From Luidia sarsii (Eukaryota > Echinodermata > Asteroidea > Paxillosida > Luidiidae): 64,000 bases of DNA. The notes beneath the pieces are model-generated. The model was given only the letters and a program-made list of their open reading frames with translations, made no database searches and was not told the origin of the DNA. The position numbers and the translations under genes are program-made. This document shows, piece after piece, positions 1 through 10,330 of this stretch. The stretch is from assembly GCA_949987565.1 (NCBI GenBank), contig OX465109.1, forward strand, positions 14,029,400-14,093,399. Reading direction: 5' to 3'. Within the stretch, counting starts at the first letter, position 1. Each line of letters starts with the position of its first letter.

Positions 1-290
1 AGCATGGAGGAGGGAAGGAGTATGGAGGAGGGAAGGAGCGTGGAGGAGGAAAGGAGCGTGGAGGAGGGAAGGAGCGTGGAGGAGGAAAGGAGCGTGGAGG
101 AGGGAAGGAGCGTGGAGGAGGGAAGGAGCGTGGAGGAGGGAAGGAGCGTGGAGGAAGGAAGGAGTGTGGAGGAGGGAAGGAGTGTGGAGGAGGGAAGGAG
201 CGTGGAGGAAGGAAGGAGCGTGGAGAGAAGTCAGGGGAGGGCTCGCAGGAGCGTGGAGGAAGGAAGGAGCGTGGAAGGAAGAAGACGCCT
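1..290 (+). repeat. 18-bp minisatellite inside piggyBac-A coding region
   Basis: About fourteen tandem copies of an 18-bp unit close to GGAGGAGGGAAGGAGCGT run from the window edge to about 290. One frame stays open through the array and reads as a repeated Glu/Arg/Ser hexapeptide (EEGRSV). The array leads directly into sequence homologous to the acidic N-terminus of the piggyBac transposase, so it looks like an expansion in the 5' coding part of copy 1. The intact copy at 20667-23030 has no equivalent array. Confidence 0.85.
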
Positions 291-2420
291 GGGAAAGGGA
301 AACCCAAAAAGGGTTTCAAGCGACGTCAGGCTGAGGCCGAAGACCTGGAACTCCGACACGCTCTCCGAGTAAGTGCGAAAGAAGCCAAAGTGAGGATTGG
401 GAGGAAGTACCGGGCCGTGGTCTGTACATCCTCCGAGAGTGAGGAGGAGCTTTTAGATGAAGCCATGGCGAGAAGCCAGTCCTCTTGCCCATCCTCAGTC
501 AATGGAAGCATCACCTGGGAGGGCACTTCATCGCCTTCTGCCGTCGATGACACCTCTGATGAAGCAGAGAGGTGGAGGAGGATGAAGATGAGGAGTGGGT
601 CGATGCTGTGGACCCCACTGAAGGAGGAGATGGGTCAGACGAGTCCGATAGCGAGGAAGATGACAGTGATGTCAATGAGCCATCTCCACCCAAGAAGCGC
701 CACCCTCGTCGAGTGCGAAAGAGAGAAGTTGCTCCGGAGTCCGACGACGACCCAGACCCACCCTCCATATACCAGCCTGACTATCTGCCCGACGAAGATG
801 GTTGGACCAGAAGTCTTTCAGAGGTATCCGTCAATCCCTTTCAAGGGAAACTACCCCAAGGCGCTAGGTTTACACGGTCCGACTCCCCACTTCATTTTTT
901 CCGGCAGTTCTTCCCTTTGTCCCTGTTCCTCTCCATCATGGCTTGGGCAAACATCCAGCTGAAGAAGGCCAGGAAAAATGTCACTTCAATCGGAGAAATT
1001 AGAGCTTGGTTTGGGGTGCCCTAATGGGTGTCGTGAAAGTTGACAACTACCGCTCCTATTGGTCTTCCCACCCTGCACTTCACAACACAGCCATTTCTTT
1101 GACCATGACCCAGAATCGTTTTGACATTTTTAATCAACGAGTTCATACGTTGCAACGACCCATCTGCAGATCCGGATGCAATTGAAGACAGAGCACATCG
1201 GTACCTGGCCAAAAAGAAGAAGCCACTGTTCCCCCTGCAGCCAGTCTGGGATGCGGTGCGAAGCAGATGTCTCCGCAAATACAATGCCGCCAGGGAGCTA
1301 ACCATAGATGAAGCCATGATTAAATACCATGGCTTTAAGTCATCTGTAAGGAAGTTCTTCATGCCGCTGAAGCCGATACGAGCCGGCCTCAAGGTATACG
1401 TGTTGGCAGAGTCGGCAACTGGAGCCATTTTGAATTTCCTTGTCCACCCTCATGTTGATAAGCCCACAAAGATGGCAGACATCACCATGAAGGTGACAAA
1501 GCACCATCATGGAAGATATCAGGTCTCTACAGTGACAAGCTGTATACCTCCGCCCACACCGCCCGTCTCCTTTTGCATCAGAAGATGGATTTAACCGGGG
1601 CGGTGAAGTCCAACAGCAAAGGTCTACCGAAGGAGCTGCTCAATGTCGCTGCCAATACCACCCGCCAGCGAGCAGCCAACCTCAACAAAGCCCCCCGGGG
1701 GACCTTCTATGTCCGGCAATGCGGTCAGCTTGTCGCTGCAACATGGAAGGACAGCCGGTCATGTCATGATGACACTGTCCACTGGTCACCAGGGTTGGAG
1801 GGACCCGGTTGAAGATACCGTCTCTAGAAAAATCCCAGACAAGATAACAGGTCGTATCACCCGGAAAGAGATTCCAGCCCCTCCTCAAGCAATCGATTAC
1901 ACCCGCTTCATGGGCAGTGTCGACCGAGGACCAACTGCGAGCTTACCACACCTGCTCGCGAAAGTCGCAGTTTTGGTGGAAGAAGTTGCTGTACTTCTTG
2001 GTTGACATAGCCCGTGTTAACGCATGGGTTGCTTACAAGCGTCACCACACCACCGAGGACGAAGAGGAGGATGAGGATGATGACAACCGATCAACACGCA
2101 GCCTAACCCATGCAGGCTTTGTCGTGAAGCTGGGCATGGAGCTAATTGATGGCTACGCCCAAGGTGGGAACCAGCACCAGGCAAGACAGGCTTCCAAAGT
2201 GCCCAACATCAATGTGCCAGGGCACTACTCATCACGAATGCCAGGCACTTACCCCAGATGGTGCAGGTGGTGTAAGACACACAAGGGAGTAACCCCCAAA
2301 GGCTGCATCAAGACGACAAGAAGTGGCTGCCAAATATGTGGCGTCAACCTCTGTCCTGGCAGGTGCTTCTTAAAATTCCATAATGCCAAGAGGCAGTCCG
2401 AGTCTTCAACCACCGAGTAG
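1..2420 (+). pseudogene. piggyBac transposase, family A copy 1, frameshifted
   Basis: This is a broken DDE transposase of the piggyBac superfamily (cut-and-paste into TTAA). Pieces in changing frames match the intact family member at 20667-23030 along its length: the acidic N-terminus (about 300-1020), the first catalytic block TIDEAMIKY (1121-1594), the second block with its Asp codon near 1534, which is out of frame with the first, the GTFYVRQ block (near 1700), the third block GSVDR then DQLRAYHTCSRK (near 1917), and a C-terminal Cys-rich domain (CRWC, CQICGVNLCPGRC) ending at 2420. At least four frameshifts separate these pieces. The break at GSVDR/DQL falls between the paired catalytic Asp residues and fits a small deletion relative to copy 2. 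The 5' end lies outside the window. It cannot make an active enzyme as it stands. Confidence 0.88.
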
Positions 2421-2449
2421 ACCTTTGACTTCAATCATCACACAGGTGA

Positions 2450-2905
2450 CAACAGAACTCCCCCAAGGACACACCTAAACACCCACAAACAAACCCCAAA
2501 ACAGTTATTCCAAGGACACACCTAAACACCCACCAACAAACAAACCCCCAAAACAGTTATCCCAAGGACACACCTAAACACCCACCAACAAACAAACCAA
2601 AAACACATTTATCCCAAGGACACACCTAAACATCCACCAACAAACAAACCCCCAAAACAGTTATCCCAAGGACACACCTAAACACCCACCAACAAACAAA
2701 CCCCAAAAACATTTATCCCAAGGACACACCTAAAAACCCACCAACAAACAATCCCCCAAAACAATTATCCCAAGGACACACCAAAACACCCCCAACAAAC
2801 AAACCCCAAAAACATTTATCCCAAGGACACACCTAAACACCCACCAACAAACCCCCAAAACAATTATCCCAAAACACTCGCCAACAAAACCCCAAACAGT
2901 TATTG
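2450..2905. repeat. ~52-bp minisatellite after the copy 1 transposase
   Basis: About eight tandem units of 50-53 bp each carry CCAAGGACACACC followed by A/C-rich sequence (ACCAACAAACAAACCCC). The array lies between the transposase stop and the conserved 3' block. Copy 2 has an unrelated minisatellite in its 3' region (20115-20470). Confidence 0.9.
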
Positions 2906-2924
2906 TCAAGGGTGATTGGCGGGT

Positions 2925-3030
2925 CATTGTGCCACATGTCATCACCTGGGAGGTGTTGCGAGCCTGCGAACTACATGGCTCGACCTCCCAGGACACTAGT
3001 GGCACATTGTGGCCTGAGGATCTGACCCCC
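2925..3030 (+). other. conserved 3' block of piggyBac family A
   Basis: This segment matches the reverse complement of about 20500-20640 in copy 2, including GGGAGGTGTTGCG, GCCTGCGAA and the GACCTC...GGACAC stretch. Both copies have it downstream of the transposase, although copy 1 places a minisatellite between the stop codon and the block. Shared non-coding sequence in this position may be a 3' UTR or a subterminal transposase-binding region; the function is not shown. Confidence 0.65.
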
Positions 3031-3061
3031 CAAAAAAGTATTAACTCTTTCCGTACGGCGC

Positions 3062-3117
3062 GCCGATACATCGGCTCGGTAAACCGCCCTCTGTAGACGG
3101 AAAGCCGATACATCGGC
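3062..3117. repeat. duplicated 14-bp palindrome near the left end of piggyBac B
   Basis: The palindrome GCCGATACATCGGC occurs twice, at 3062-3075 and 3104-3117, just inside the left terminus. Duplicated subterminal palindromes are plausible transposase-binding sites, but this is inferred from position only. Confidence 0.7.
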
Positions 3118-3344
3118 TCGCATCTTCTCCTAGCGACGGCTTTGTTTGGCAGTGTGCTGTGCCCCCTGTGACCCCTGTCAGTCAATGAATAATCTGTCTT
3201 TAGTCCCACCCACTACCAATCCACCAATCAGCGATCAGTTTTCCTTCGGTTTTTCCGAACTATTCCGAAACACGAGTGTTTGACAGGCAGTAGTGAATGC
3301 AAGGCACATTGTTTACGTTCGTTTTTTCATCCGTGAATTTCAAG

Positions 3345-5225
3345 ATGGCGGCGCCCACGAGAAGAAATACAGCTCCACAACTCACTCCAAATCAGGCGAT
3401 GAATCTCTTACACCACTGGAATTCTGACTCTGACAGCAACACTGACGATGACTCCGACTATGCTGACAGTAATTTTAGTGACAATAACAACTCAGACTCT
3501 GACAAAACAACCGACAATTCCGACTTTTCTGACTCTGGCAGTGACAGTGACAGTCACGATATGCCGAGTACTAGTGCAGCGCAACCACCAGCACCTCGGG
3601 CCGCTCGCGGTAGGCCCCGTCAGCGCACGGCAGCAACTCGTGGCAGGGTAGGTAACACTAGAAATGTAGCATGCAAAAAGTGGAAAGATGTCACTGGATC
3701 CCAGAATGATTCGACCAGCTCATCATTTAGATTTGTTCCTGCCAAAAACCCGGGTGTAAATGCAAACTTAGATGCAGACTCGACTCCACTCGACTGCTTG
3801 TTTGAGCTTCTGACGGATGATGTTGTGCAGAGCCTGATTCAGATGATCAACGACTTCACTGACTATAAGACTAGGATCAACAACCCGCACAAACGCAGAT
3901 CAGTATATCGGGCCTGGAAACCAGTGACCAGCCATGAACTGATGAAATTCTTCGCAGTTCTGATTGCCATGGGCCTTGACAAGCGCCCCTCCATCAAAGA
4001 TTACTGGTCAAGATCACCGATCTACTACACGCCATGGTACAGCCAGATGTTCCCACGTGATCGATTTGAGGCTATATATCATACCATGCTCCATGCTTCG
4101 GACATCGACTCTCAGTCAAAGGAGAAGATTGAGCCCTTTGTCAATGTGCTTCTCGGTAAGTTTCAGGCAGCCTTTTACCCGTATGAAAATGTGGCAATAG
4201 ATGAAATGGTGATCGGATGGAAGGGTCGCTGGAAATATAAGCAGTACAATGCATCTAAGCCAAAGAAGCACCACATCAAGACATTTGGCTTGTGTGACAG
4301 CACTACTGGGTATGTTATGAACATTCTCATTTATTTCGGGGAAGAAACAGCCTACAATCCAAACCTGGATCCTGCAAGTGGCCAAGCGGAGAAAATTTTC
4401 GAGTATCTACTACGACCCCTGGGGAAAGGCCACCATATATTTGCTGATCGGTATTATTCATCTGATAAACTGATCACATACCTGTCCACCCAGCAGATGT
4501 ACTACACTGGCACATTGAAAGTCAATAGGAAGAATTTCCCACAAGAGATAAAAAATATCAAGCTACAGCATCGCGAGGCAAAATTCTATCGCACTGATGA
4601 TGACGGCACACTCTGCGTAGCATGGCGGGATAAAAAAGCACGCAAACCATGCATTTTAGTCTCAACAAAGGCTACAGTCGGGACTGTGGAAGTGACGAGA
4701 AAACGAGGGGAGAAAGTCATGATGCCTACTGTTGTGCAGGACTACAACATGTCCATGAATGGTTGCGACCGAGTTGACCAGACCGTGGCATATTATGGCC
4801 AATTTTGTCCGTAAGACACGGAAATGGTGGAAGCGCATCTTCTTCTGGCTTCTTGAAATATGCCAATCAAATGCGTACATCTTGTATATGCTTGTTCAGC
4901 AAAATCCAAATAGTAACATGAGCCTCCACAGTTTCAAGCAGGATCTCATCAAAGCCTTCAGTGCTACAGCTGCAGTACTGCCCCCCCAGATGAGCCTGAG
5001 GTTCGAGTTGGTCGTCCAAGGGAAGGCAATCCTGTCCAGCGCCTTCAAGGAAACAAACACCTGGTGGACAAAGTGAAGAGGGACACAAACTGTGTTGTCT
5101 GCAGCACACCCGAGGACCGGAAGAGGACAACCTACATCTGTACTGGTTGCACTAACAAACCCCATCTCCATCCTTCTGAATGTTTTAGAAAATATCATTC
5201 TTCAGCATACATCGACACAGACTGA
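3345..5225 (+). pseudogene. piggyBac transposase, family B (two frameshifts)
   Basis: This encodes a piggyBac-type DDE transposase. I prefer the ATG at 3345 (context AAGATGGCG) to the in-frame ATG at 3297. Counting from 3297, residues 42-90 are Asp/Ser-rich, followed by a short basic stretch and the catalytic core: D302 (AIDEMV), D384 (FADRYYS) and D491/D494 (CDRVDQ). The first frame stops at 4814 by a single-base frameshift; the protein continues in another frame (FVRKTRKWWKR, 4759-5076). A second frameshift near 5060 leads to a C-terminal Cys/His domain with CVVC, YICTGC and HLHPSECFRKYH, ending at 5225. All catalytic Asp codons survive, so inactivation looks recent. Sequencing error at the two indels cannot be excluded. 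Confidence 0.9.
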
Positions 5226-5911
5226 GGTCTTTCTTTCACTGCTGCAACGGCGGATTCGGGGAGTGGAGGAGTACATAGACAGTGACAGTCGCACCATGGT
5301 CCGAGGGGCAAGTCGCCATGATTGTGGTCTAGTAACGTGGTCAAATTACAAAGCTTGGGACCAACAATTGTAACGGAGGTTCAATTCCAAGAGTAAACTG
5401 ATGTCGTCTAGATAACAGAGTCATAGTACATGCAATTTCAAATGTATGATTCATTATCATTGACGTCACACATTCAAAGCCATACTTCACATTTAGCCCA
5501 TCTTTACATCTGTACATAAGTTACCCCTAAAAAGACTATAGTACATGTAGGCCTACATAGTCAGGTATGTGTGTCAGTCATATTGCATTATTGCATTTTT
5601 TTAGATGACATTTGCTTACACCACAATTCTTGTCTCATAAAAAAGTGTGCACAGAGGTGCATATACATGTAATGTGCATATAATTATGCCATAATTTTGG
5701 TTTCTTGATGGCCATAAAGCATGTATGTTGTCAATCCTGTTCAATACCTTGACATGTGCATGAGGATTTTATTCTAAGTAAGAATGGGACTAAAAATCAA
5801 AACACATTGCCATCCCCTCGAAAAATAAAATCGCAGTTTATGTTCTCAAGTAACATTTTTGAAACAATGGTATGACCATCAGTGGTCACACCTATATCAT
5901 ATAACACATCG

Positions 5912-6108
5912 AAATAAAGCTGATGAAGTACTAAATGTGAATATATAGGGTTGACCAATAATGACCATGAAAAAAAAATGTTGAAAAAAAAATGATGAAA
6001 AAAAATGTTGATTTTTTTTTTGCAACAAACAACTTTTATTTTTCATATGGCCATAATTAGTTCACACATAATTATATAATTGCATTCAGTACTTCATCAG
6101 CTTTATTT
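5912..6108. repeat. 21-bp perfect inverted repeat containing poly(A) signals
   Basis: The 21 bases at 5912-5932 (starting AAATAAAGCTGATGAAG) recur exactly inverted at 6088-6108. The arms are 155 bp apart and each contains an AATAAA signal on its own strand. The structure lies in the 3' part of piggyBac B between the transposase and the right end. It could act as a bidirectional poly(A) site or a subterminal structure. Confidence 0.85.
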
Positions 6109-6250
6109 TGATATATAAATTGTGCTACAATTTGCAGGTAAAGGTAAGTTATGATATTGTATCCAAACTGTCCCATCGTTTCTAATATTTTACCAAATTA
6201 ATTCCGTACAGACATGCGCATTAATTCCGTAGTGAAAGAGTTAAACAAAA

Positions 6251-7231
6251 CTAGAAATTAATGTCTGTTGGCAAACAGAACATAACACTTTTCCGCATCT
6301 GGTTCTCTTAAAAAAAAAAAAAAAAAAACAACATCAACGTGATTCGAACCCGGAACCTCCATTCCTACCCCAAAACGCACTTGCATATTTTGTGCACAAA
6401 GTCTATGGCACTTCATTATATTTTTCAAAAAATCATAATAATTCTGAAAAATGGTAAAAAAAATAAAAAATTACATCAGCGGGATTCGAACCAGTAACCA
6501 CAATTTCTACCCCAAACGCACGTGCATATTTCGTGCACTAAGTGTATGGGACTTCATTATAACATTCAAAAAATCCTAATAATTCTGAACAATGATTAAT
6601 TGCTTCCAAACTCAGGATTTAGAATGTCTAGCCCAATACCTAAATGCCCACAAAATTTCGAGAAGGTTAACCTTTGGCTAATATGTGTTTCAAAAACACG
6701 CATTTTGATGACGTCACGATTGCGTCATGGTATTTTGGCCCAGGAGGGTGTTTCTAAACTACAACCCCAATAGATATTAACGAAAAAATGAAAACAATCT
6801 CGCTCCGTTGGCCAAATATGCGCAATTGAATGTGAAAATCTGAAAAGTTCATGACCTCATTAATATTCATGAGATGATGTCATGAACAAATAAGGGCAAT
6901 TTTTGGATACACCTTTTCCCAACTTAGATATAGTGCAAAATTGAAACCGAACGGAATTTTATTTTTGCTTTTATTTGAGTTTGAAATTTGCCCCTTTAAA
7001 GCGCTGTCACGTGACACGTGGTGACGTCATGAAGTTTTAAAGACAACTGTGCACAACTTCAGCAAGGGCTCTATGCATTTGCCAAGTTTGAAAAAAATCA
7101 AAGTGTGTTCAATGGCAAAATTGCCTTCCACAAAACCCCTGCACAAAGTCTATGGGATTTTGGCACAAGAAAAAAAAAAATCTTAACAAAAACAATAGCT
7201 TTTCCGCTTCGCTTCGCGACGGAAAAGCTAA
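6251..7231 (+). mobile_element. hairpin-ended repeat, copy 1
   Basis: The copy begins CTAGAAATTAATGTCTGTTGG and ends in the hairpin at 7197-7229 (AGCTTTTCCGC ... CGGAAAAGCT). It has no coding capacity. The 5' part carries a TCTGTTGGCAAACAGA hairpin, a GCTTTTCCGC-like motif (mutated here) and two tandem versions of a segment resembling an antisense tRNA T-arm (near 6340 and 6482). The 3' half carries TGACGTCA and CACGTG palindromes. The family recurs at 7232, 18478, 24691 (-), 29467 and 32406, with diverged relatives at 10085, 37357 and 38025. Confidence 0.85.
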
Positions 7232-7664
7232 CTAGAAATTTATGTCTGTTGGTAAACAGAACATAACGCTTTTCTGCATCTGGTTCTCTTTAAAAAAAAA
7301 TAATAATAATTGATAAAAAAAAAATTGACATCAACGGGATTCGAACCCGTAACCTCCATTCCTAACCCAAAACGCGAGTGCATATTTTGTGCACAAAGTG
7401 TTTGGGACATCATTATATTTTTCAACAAATCATAATAATTCTGAACAATGGTCAATTGCTTCCAAACTCAGGATTTAGAATGTCTAGCCCAATAGCTAAA
7501 TGCCCACTAAAACCCTGTGCTTTGTCTATGGGAATTTTTGACAAGAAAAAGAAGAAGAAGAAAAAATAAATTCTTAACAAAAACAATAGCTTTTCCGCTT
7601 TGCACGAAAAAGCTAAAAATCTTAACAACAACAATAGCTTTTCGGCTTCCCGCGAAAAGCTAAT
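7232..7664 (+). mobile_element. hairpin-ended repeat, copy 2 (internally deleted)
   Basis: This starts CTAGAAATTTATGTCTG directly after the terminal hairpin of copy 1, giving a head-to-tail join. It carries the T-arm-like ACGGGATTCGAACCCGT at about 7338, lacks the middle of the family, and ends in two hairpins (7588-7614 and 7636-7661). The second has a changed but still paired stem (CTTTTCG with CGAAAAG). Confidence 0.82.
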
Positions 7665-7769
7665 AAAAATGGCAATGATGACATACAGTATCTAATGCTA
7701 ATTCATCATTTTGGCAAGATACATGTACTACATGTATGACTGAGCAAAAAAAAAAAAAAACCTGTACAC

Positions 7770-8890
7770 ATTTTGGAAGATTGTGAAGGGTTCAGGCAGT
7801 GAGGTACATGCAAAAACTCATATTGGAGGATTGTGGAGGATTGAGGCAGTGGGGTACATGCAAAAATTCATTTTGGGGGATTGTGAAGGATTGAGGCAGT
7901 GAGGTACATGCACAAACTCATATTGGAGGATTGTGGAGGATTGAGGCAGTGGTGTACATGTACATGCAAAAACTCATATTGGAGGATTGTGAAGGATTGA
8001 GGCAGTGAGGTACATGCAAAAACTCATATTGGAGGATTGTGGAGGATTGAGGCAGTGGGGTACATGTACATGCAAAAACTCATGTTGGAGGATTGTGGAG
8101 GATTGAGGCAGTGAGGATCTTGCAAAACCTTGTATTGGAGGATTGTGGAGGATTGAGGCAGTGAGGTACATGTACATGCAAAAACTCATATTGGAGGATT
8201 GTGGAGGATTGAGGCAGTGAGGATCTTGCAAAACCTTGTATTGGAGGATTGTGGAGGATTGAGGCAGTGAGGATCTTGCAAAACCTTGTATTAGAGGATT
8301 GTGGAGGATTGAGGCAGTGAGGATCTTGCAAAACCTTGTATTGGAGGATTGTGGAGGATTGAGGCAGTGAGGTACATGTACATGCAAAAACTCATATTGG
8401 AGGATTGTGGAGGATTGAGGCAGTGAGGATCTTGCAAAACCTTGTATTGGAGGATTGTGGAGGATTGAGGCAGTGAGGATCTTGCAAAACCTTGTATTAG
8501 AGGATTGTGGATGATTGAGGCAGTGAGGATCTTGCAAAACCTTGTATTAGAGGATTGTGGATGATTGAGGCAGTGAGGATCTTGCAAAACCTTGTATTGG
8601 AGGATTGTGGATGATTGAGGCAGTGAGGTACATGTACATGCAAAAACTCATATTGGAGGATTGTGGATGATTGAGGCAGTGAGGATCTTGCAAAACCTTG
8701 TATTGGAGGATTGTGGATGATTGAGGCAGTGAGGATCTTGCAAAACCTTGTATTGGAGGATTGTGGAGGATTGAGGCAGTGAGGATCTAACAAAACCTTG
8801 TATTGGAGGATTGTGGAGGATTGAGGCAGTGAGGATCTTGCAAAATTCACATTGGAGGATTGTGGAGGATTGAGGATGGTTCCAGGCACA
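7770..8890. repeat. ~50-bp minisatellite array (GGAGGATTGTGGAGGATTGA)
   Basis: About 22 tandem units, each containing GGAGGATTGTGGAGGATTGA followed by GGCAGTG and one of two spacers: GAGGATCTTGCAAAACCTTG or GAGGTACATGCAAAAACTCA. Mixed spacer types imply unit exchange within the array. The same core motif appears in the subterminal regions of piggyBac A copy 2 and of the MITE at 35551, so the array is an expansion of the piggyBac A terminal region. Long open frames across it are repeat artefacts. Confidence 0.92.
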
Positions 8891-8913
8891 CAGCATAAGG
8901 GGGTTAGGGTATC

Positions 8914-10084
8914 CGCCTCGAATTTAATTTTGTTTGGAAGGGTAGAAAGATGGTGCATCATCCATGGTAAATGCAGGGTTCAAACTAGCATTTTTTTTAC
9001 TTCCCCGAATCTACCTCTAAACTGTGCGTGGGGAAATAACAAACGGTAGGCCGAACCCCACGGTAAAGTAATAAACCAAGTAAAAGTAATATGTGACTGT
9101 GCATTATGTGGCTGTGCATTATTATTGATCAATCAGCAAATTCAATAATTTTGTAACCATTCATTCACGGTTTTCTTGTGGAGAATTTATTTTTTGAAAA
9201 CATGGAACAGCACCAACAAAAATCCTTCCTACATCGTTCCATGGTATTGGTGATTAAGGCCCTTGAAACATGATTTGTTTACAAAAGGAAATAAATTCCG
9301 GGGGAAACCCACCTACATGTACATGTACATGTACATCATGTAAAGGTCCGTATGTTGTTCGATTAGAGGAATTAAGGGTCAATTAGGTGAGATAAAAACT
9401 AACTTCATAGAGCTATATAGCATGGAGGGAAAATGACCGACATGATCCGGCCGTGCAGCAGCAGTTCTCTGAACAGCCGACGTCACTGACAACAACACTG
9501 AAACCCCGGAGCTTCCTAATTTTTAGGCTGACACAGAAAAAGATTCACGCATGTACACCATCCTTTATTTTGGGAGGAGTATCTACGATATGTTACTTCC
9601 GTGGCACATTTTAGTTTTCAAATTATGGATTTTACCCTGCTGTAACTTGGCTTTTGCTGAGACTGAGGAACCTGGGCCCATCATGTTACATGTACAACGG
9701 ACAATTGAAGGAAGATCGGACCACGAAAAAAAGTACTGGACAACTTTTACTGGTCCACCCTGCATGTTTGGGCATTAAAAACCAAATGTACCCTACCTTA
9801 TCTGATCGTTTATCTATTTCCCGGTCCGTGAAAAAAAAAAGTTTCAATTCAAATCCTAGGTTTTTCCATTCAGCCAAGTAAAAGACTATTTTTGTTTAAG
9901 TCTAGGAGTAGGAATACAAAATCAGAAACAGGATCGATGATTCTGAGTTTTAAAAAACAGCATAAATTTGTTTTAATTATAATTAAAACAAGCAGGTTTA
10001 TTAGGTTATTTCACACTGAACAAAATTTCGAAGTCTAAAAATCTTCCTCTTTTTTTAAATTTAACTTTAATGCAAAGGTCAGTC
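8914..10084. other. no gene recognised
   Basis: AT-rich flank with a run of overlapping TACATGTA palindromes near 9312-9335. I found no supported exon, RNA gene or transposon terminus here. Confidence 0.5.
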
Positions 10085-10330
10085 CAATAGCAGTTTTTCT
10101 GACATCGTGATTGCGTCATGTCATTTCGGAGGCTGTTTCTATTAAAAAAATATGTTATAATATGCCAAATATGCTCAATTGAATGTTAAAATCTGAAAAT
10201 TTCCTGACCTATTAATATTCATGAGATAACATCAAGATCAAACAATGACAATTTTTTGGATACACCATTTCCCAACTTCGATATGGTGCAAAATAGAAAC
10301 CATTTGATCTTGTACAGTACTTTTGCTAAT
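10085..10330 (+). repeat. diverged fragment of the hairpin-ended repeat
   Basis: The order of blocks (GATTGCGTCATG, CCAAATATGCTCAATTGAAT, ATTAATATTCATGAGAT, TTTTTGGATACACC) matches the middle of the family, for example 6718-6950, but with many substitutions and no termini. Confidence 0.7.

Larger units (their letters stand above)
3041..6244 (+). mobile_element. piggyBac family B element, complete, TTAA ends
   Basis: The 3204-bp element is bounded by TTAA at 3041-3044 and 6241-6244. The left terminus reads CTCTTTCCGTACGG and the right terminus is its imperfect inverse CCGTAGTGAAAGAG. It contains one transposase gene on the + strand (frameshifted) and about 1 kb of AT-rich 3' sequence. It sits inside family A copy 1, so it arrived later. 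Its ends and protein differ clearly from family A. Confidence 0.93.
1..8909 (+). mobile_element. piggyBac family A copy 1 (5' end off window, carries nested insertions)
   Basis: The element consists of the broken transposase (1-2420), a minisatellite, a conserved 3' block, a long 50-bp array (7770-8890) and a terminus reading GGGGGTTAGGG that ends at 8909. That terminus and the preceding GGATGG...CCA segment match the reverse complement of the left end of copy 2 (19176-19230). The expected TTAA after the terminus reads TATC here (8910-8913). Nested inside are piggyBac B (3041-6244) and hairpin-repeat copies (6251-7664). The right boundary is inferred from the match to copy 2. Confidence 0.7.

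Noticed and set aside
390..962. 190-codon open frame
   Set aside because: It mixes a short correct stretch with out-of-frame sequence of the piggyBac pseudogene; the true protein changes frame within it.
7325..7400. tRNA gene on the - strand in the hairpin repeats
   Set aside because: Only the T-arm and B-box-like sequence is present; no A box or acceptor stem could be found.
7770..8890. Regular array resembling CRISPR
   Set aside because: Units are contiguous and spacers are only two recurring types, with no cas genes, in a eukaryotic genome.
7974..8961. Several overlapping long frames on the - strand
   Set aside because: They are translations of the 50-bp minisatellite and only repeat the same peptide.
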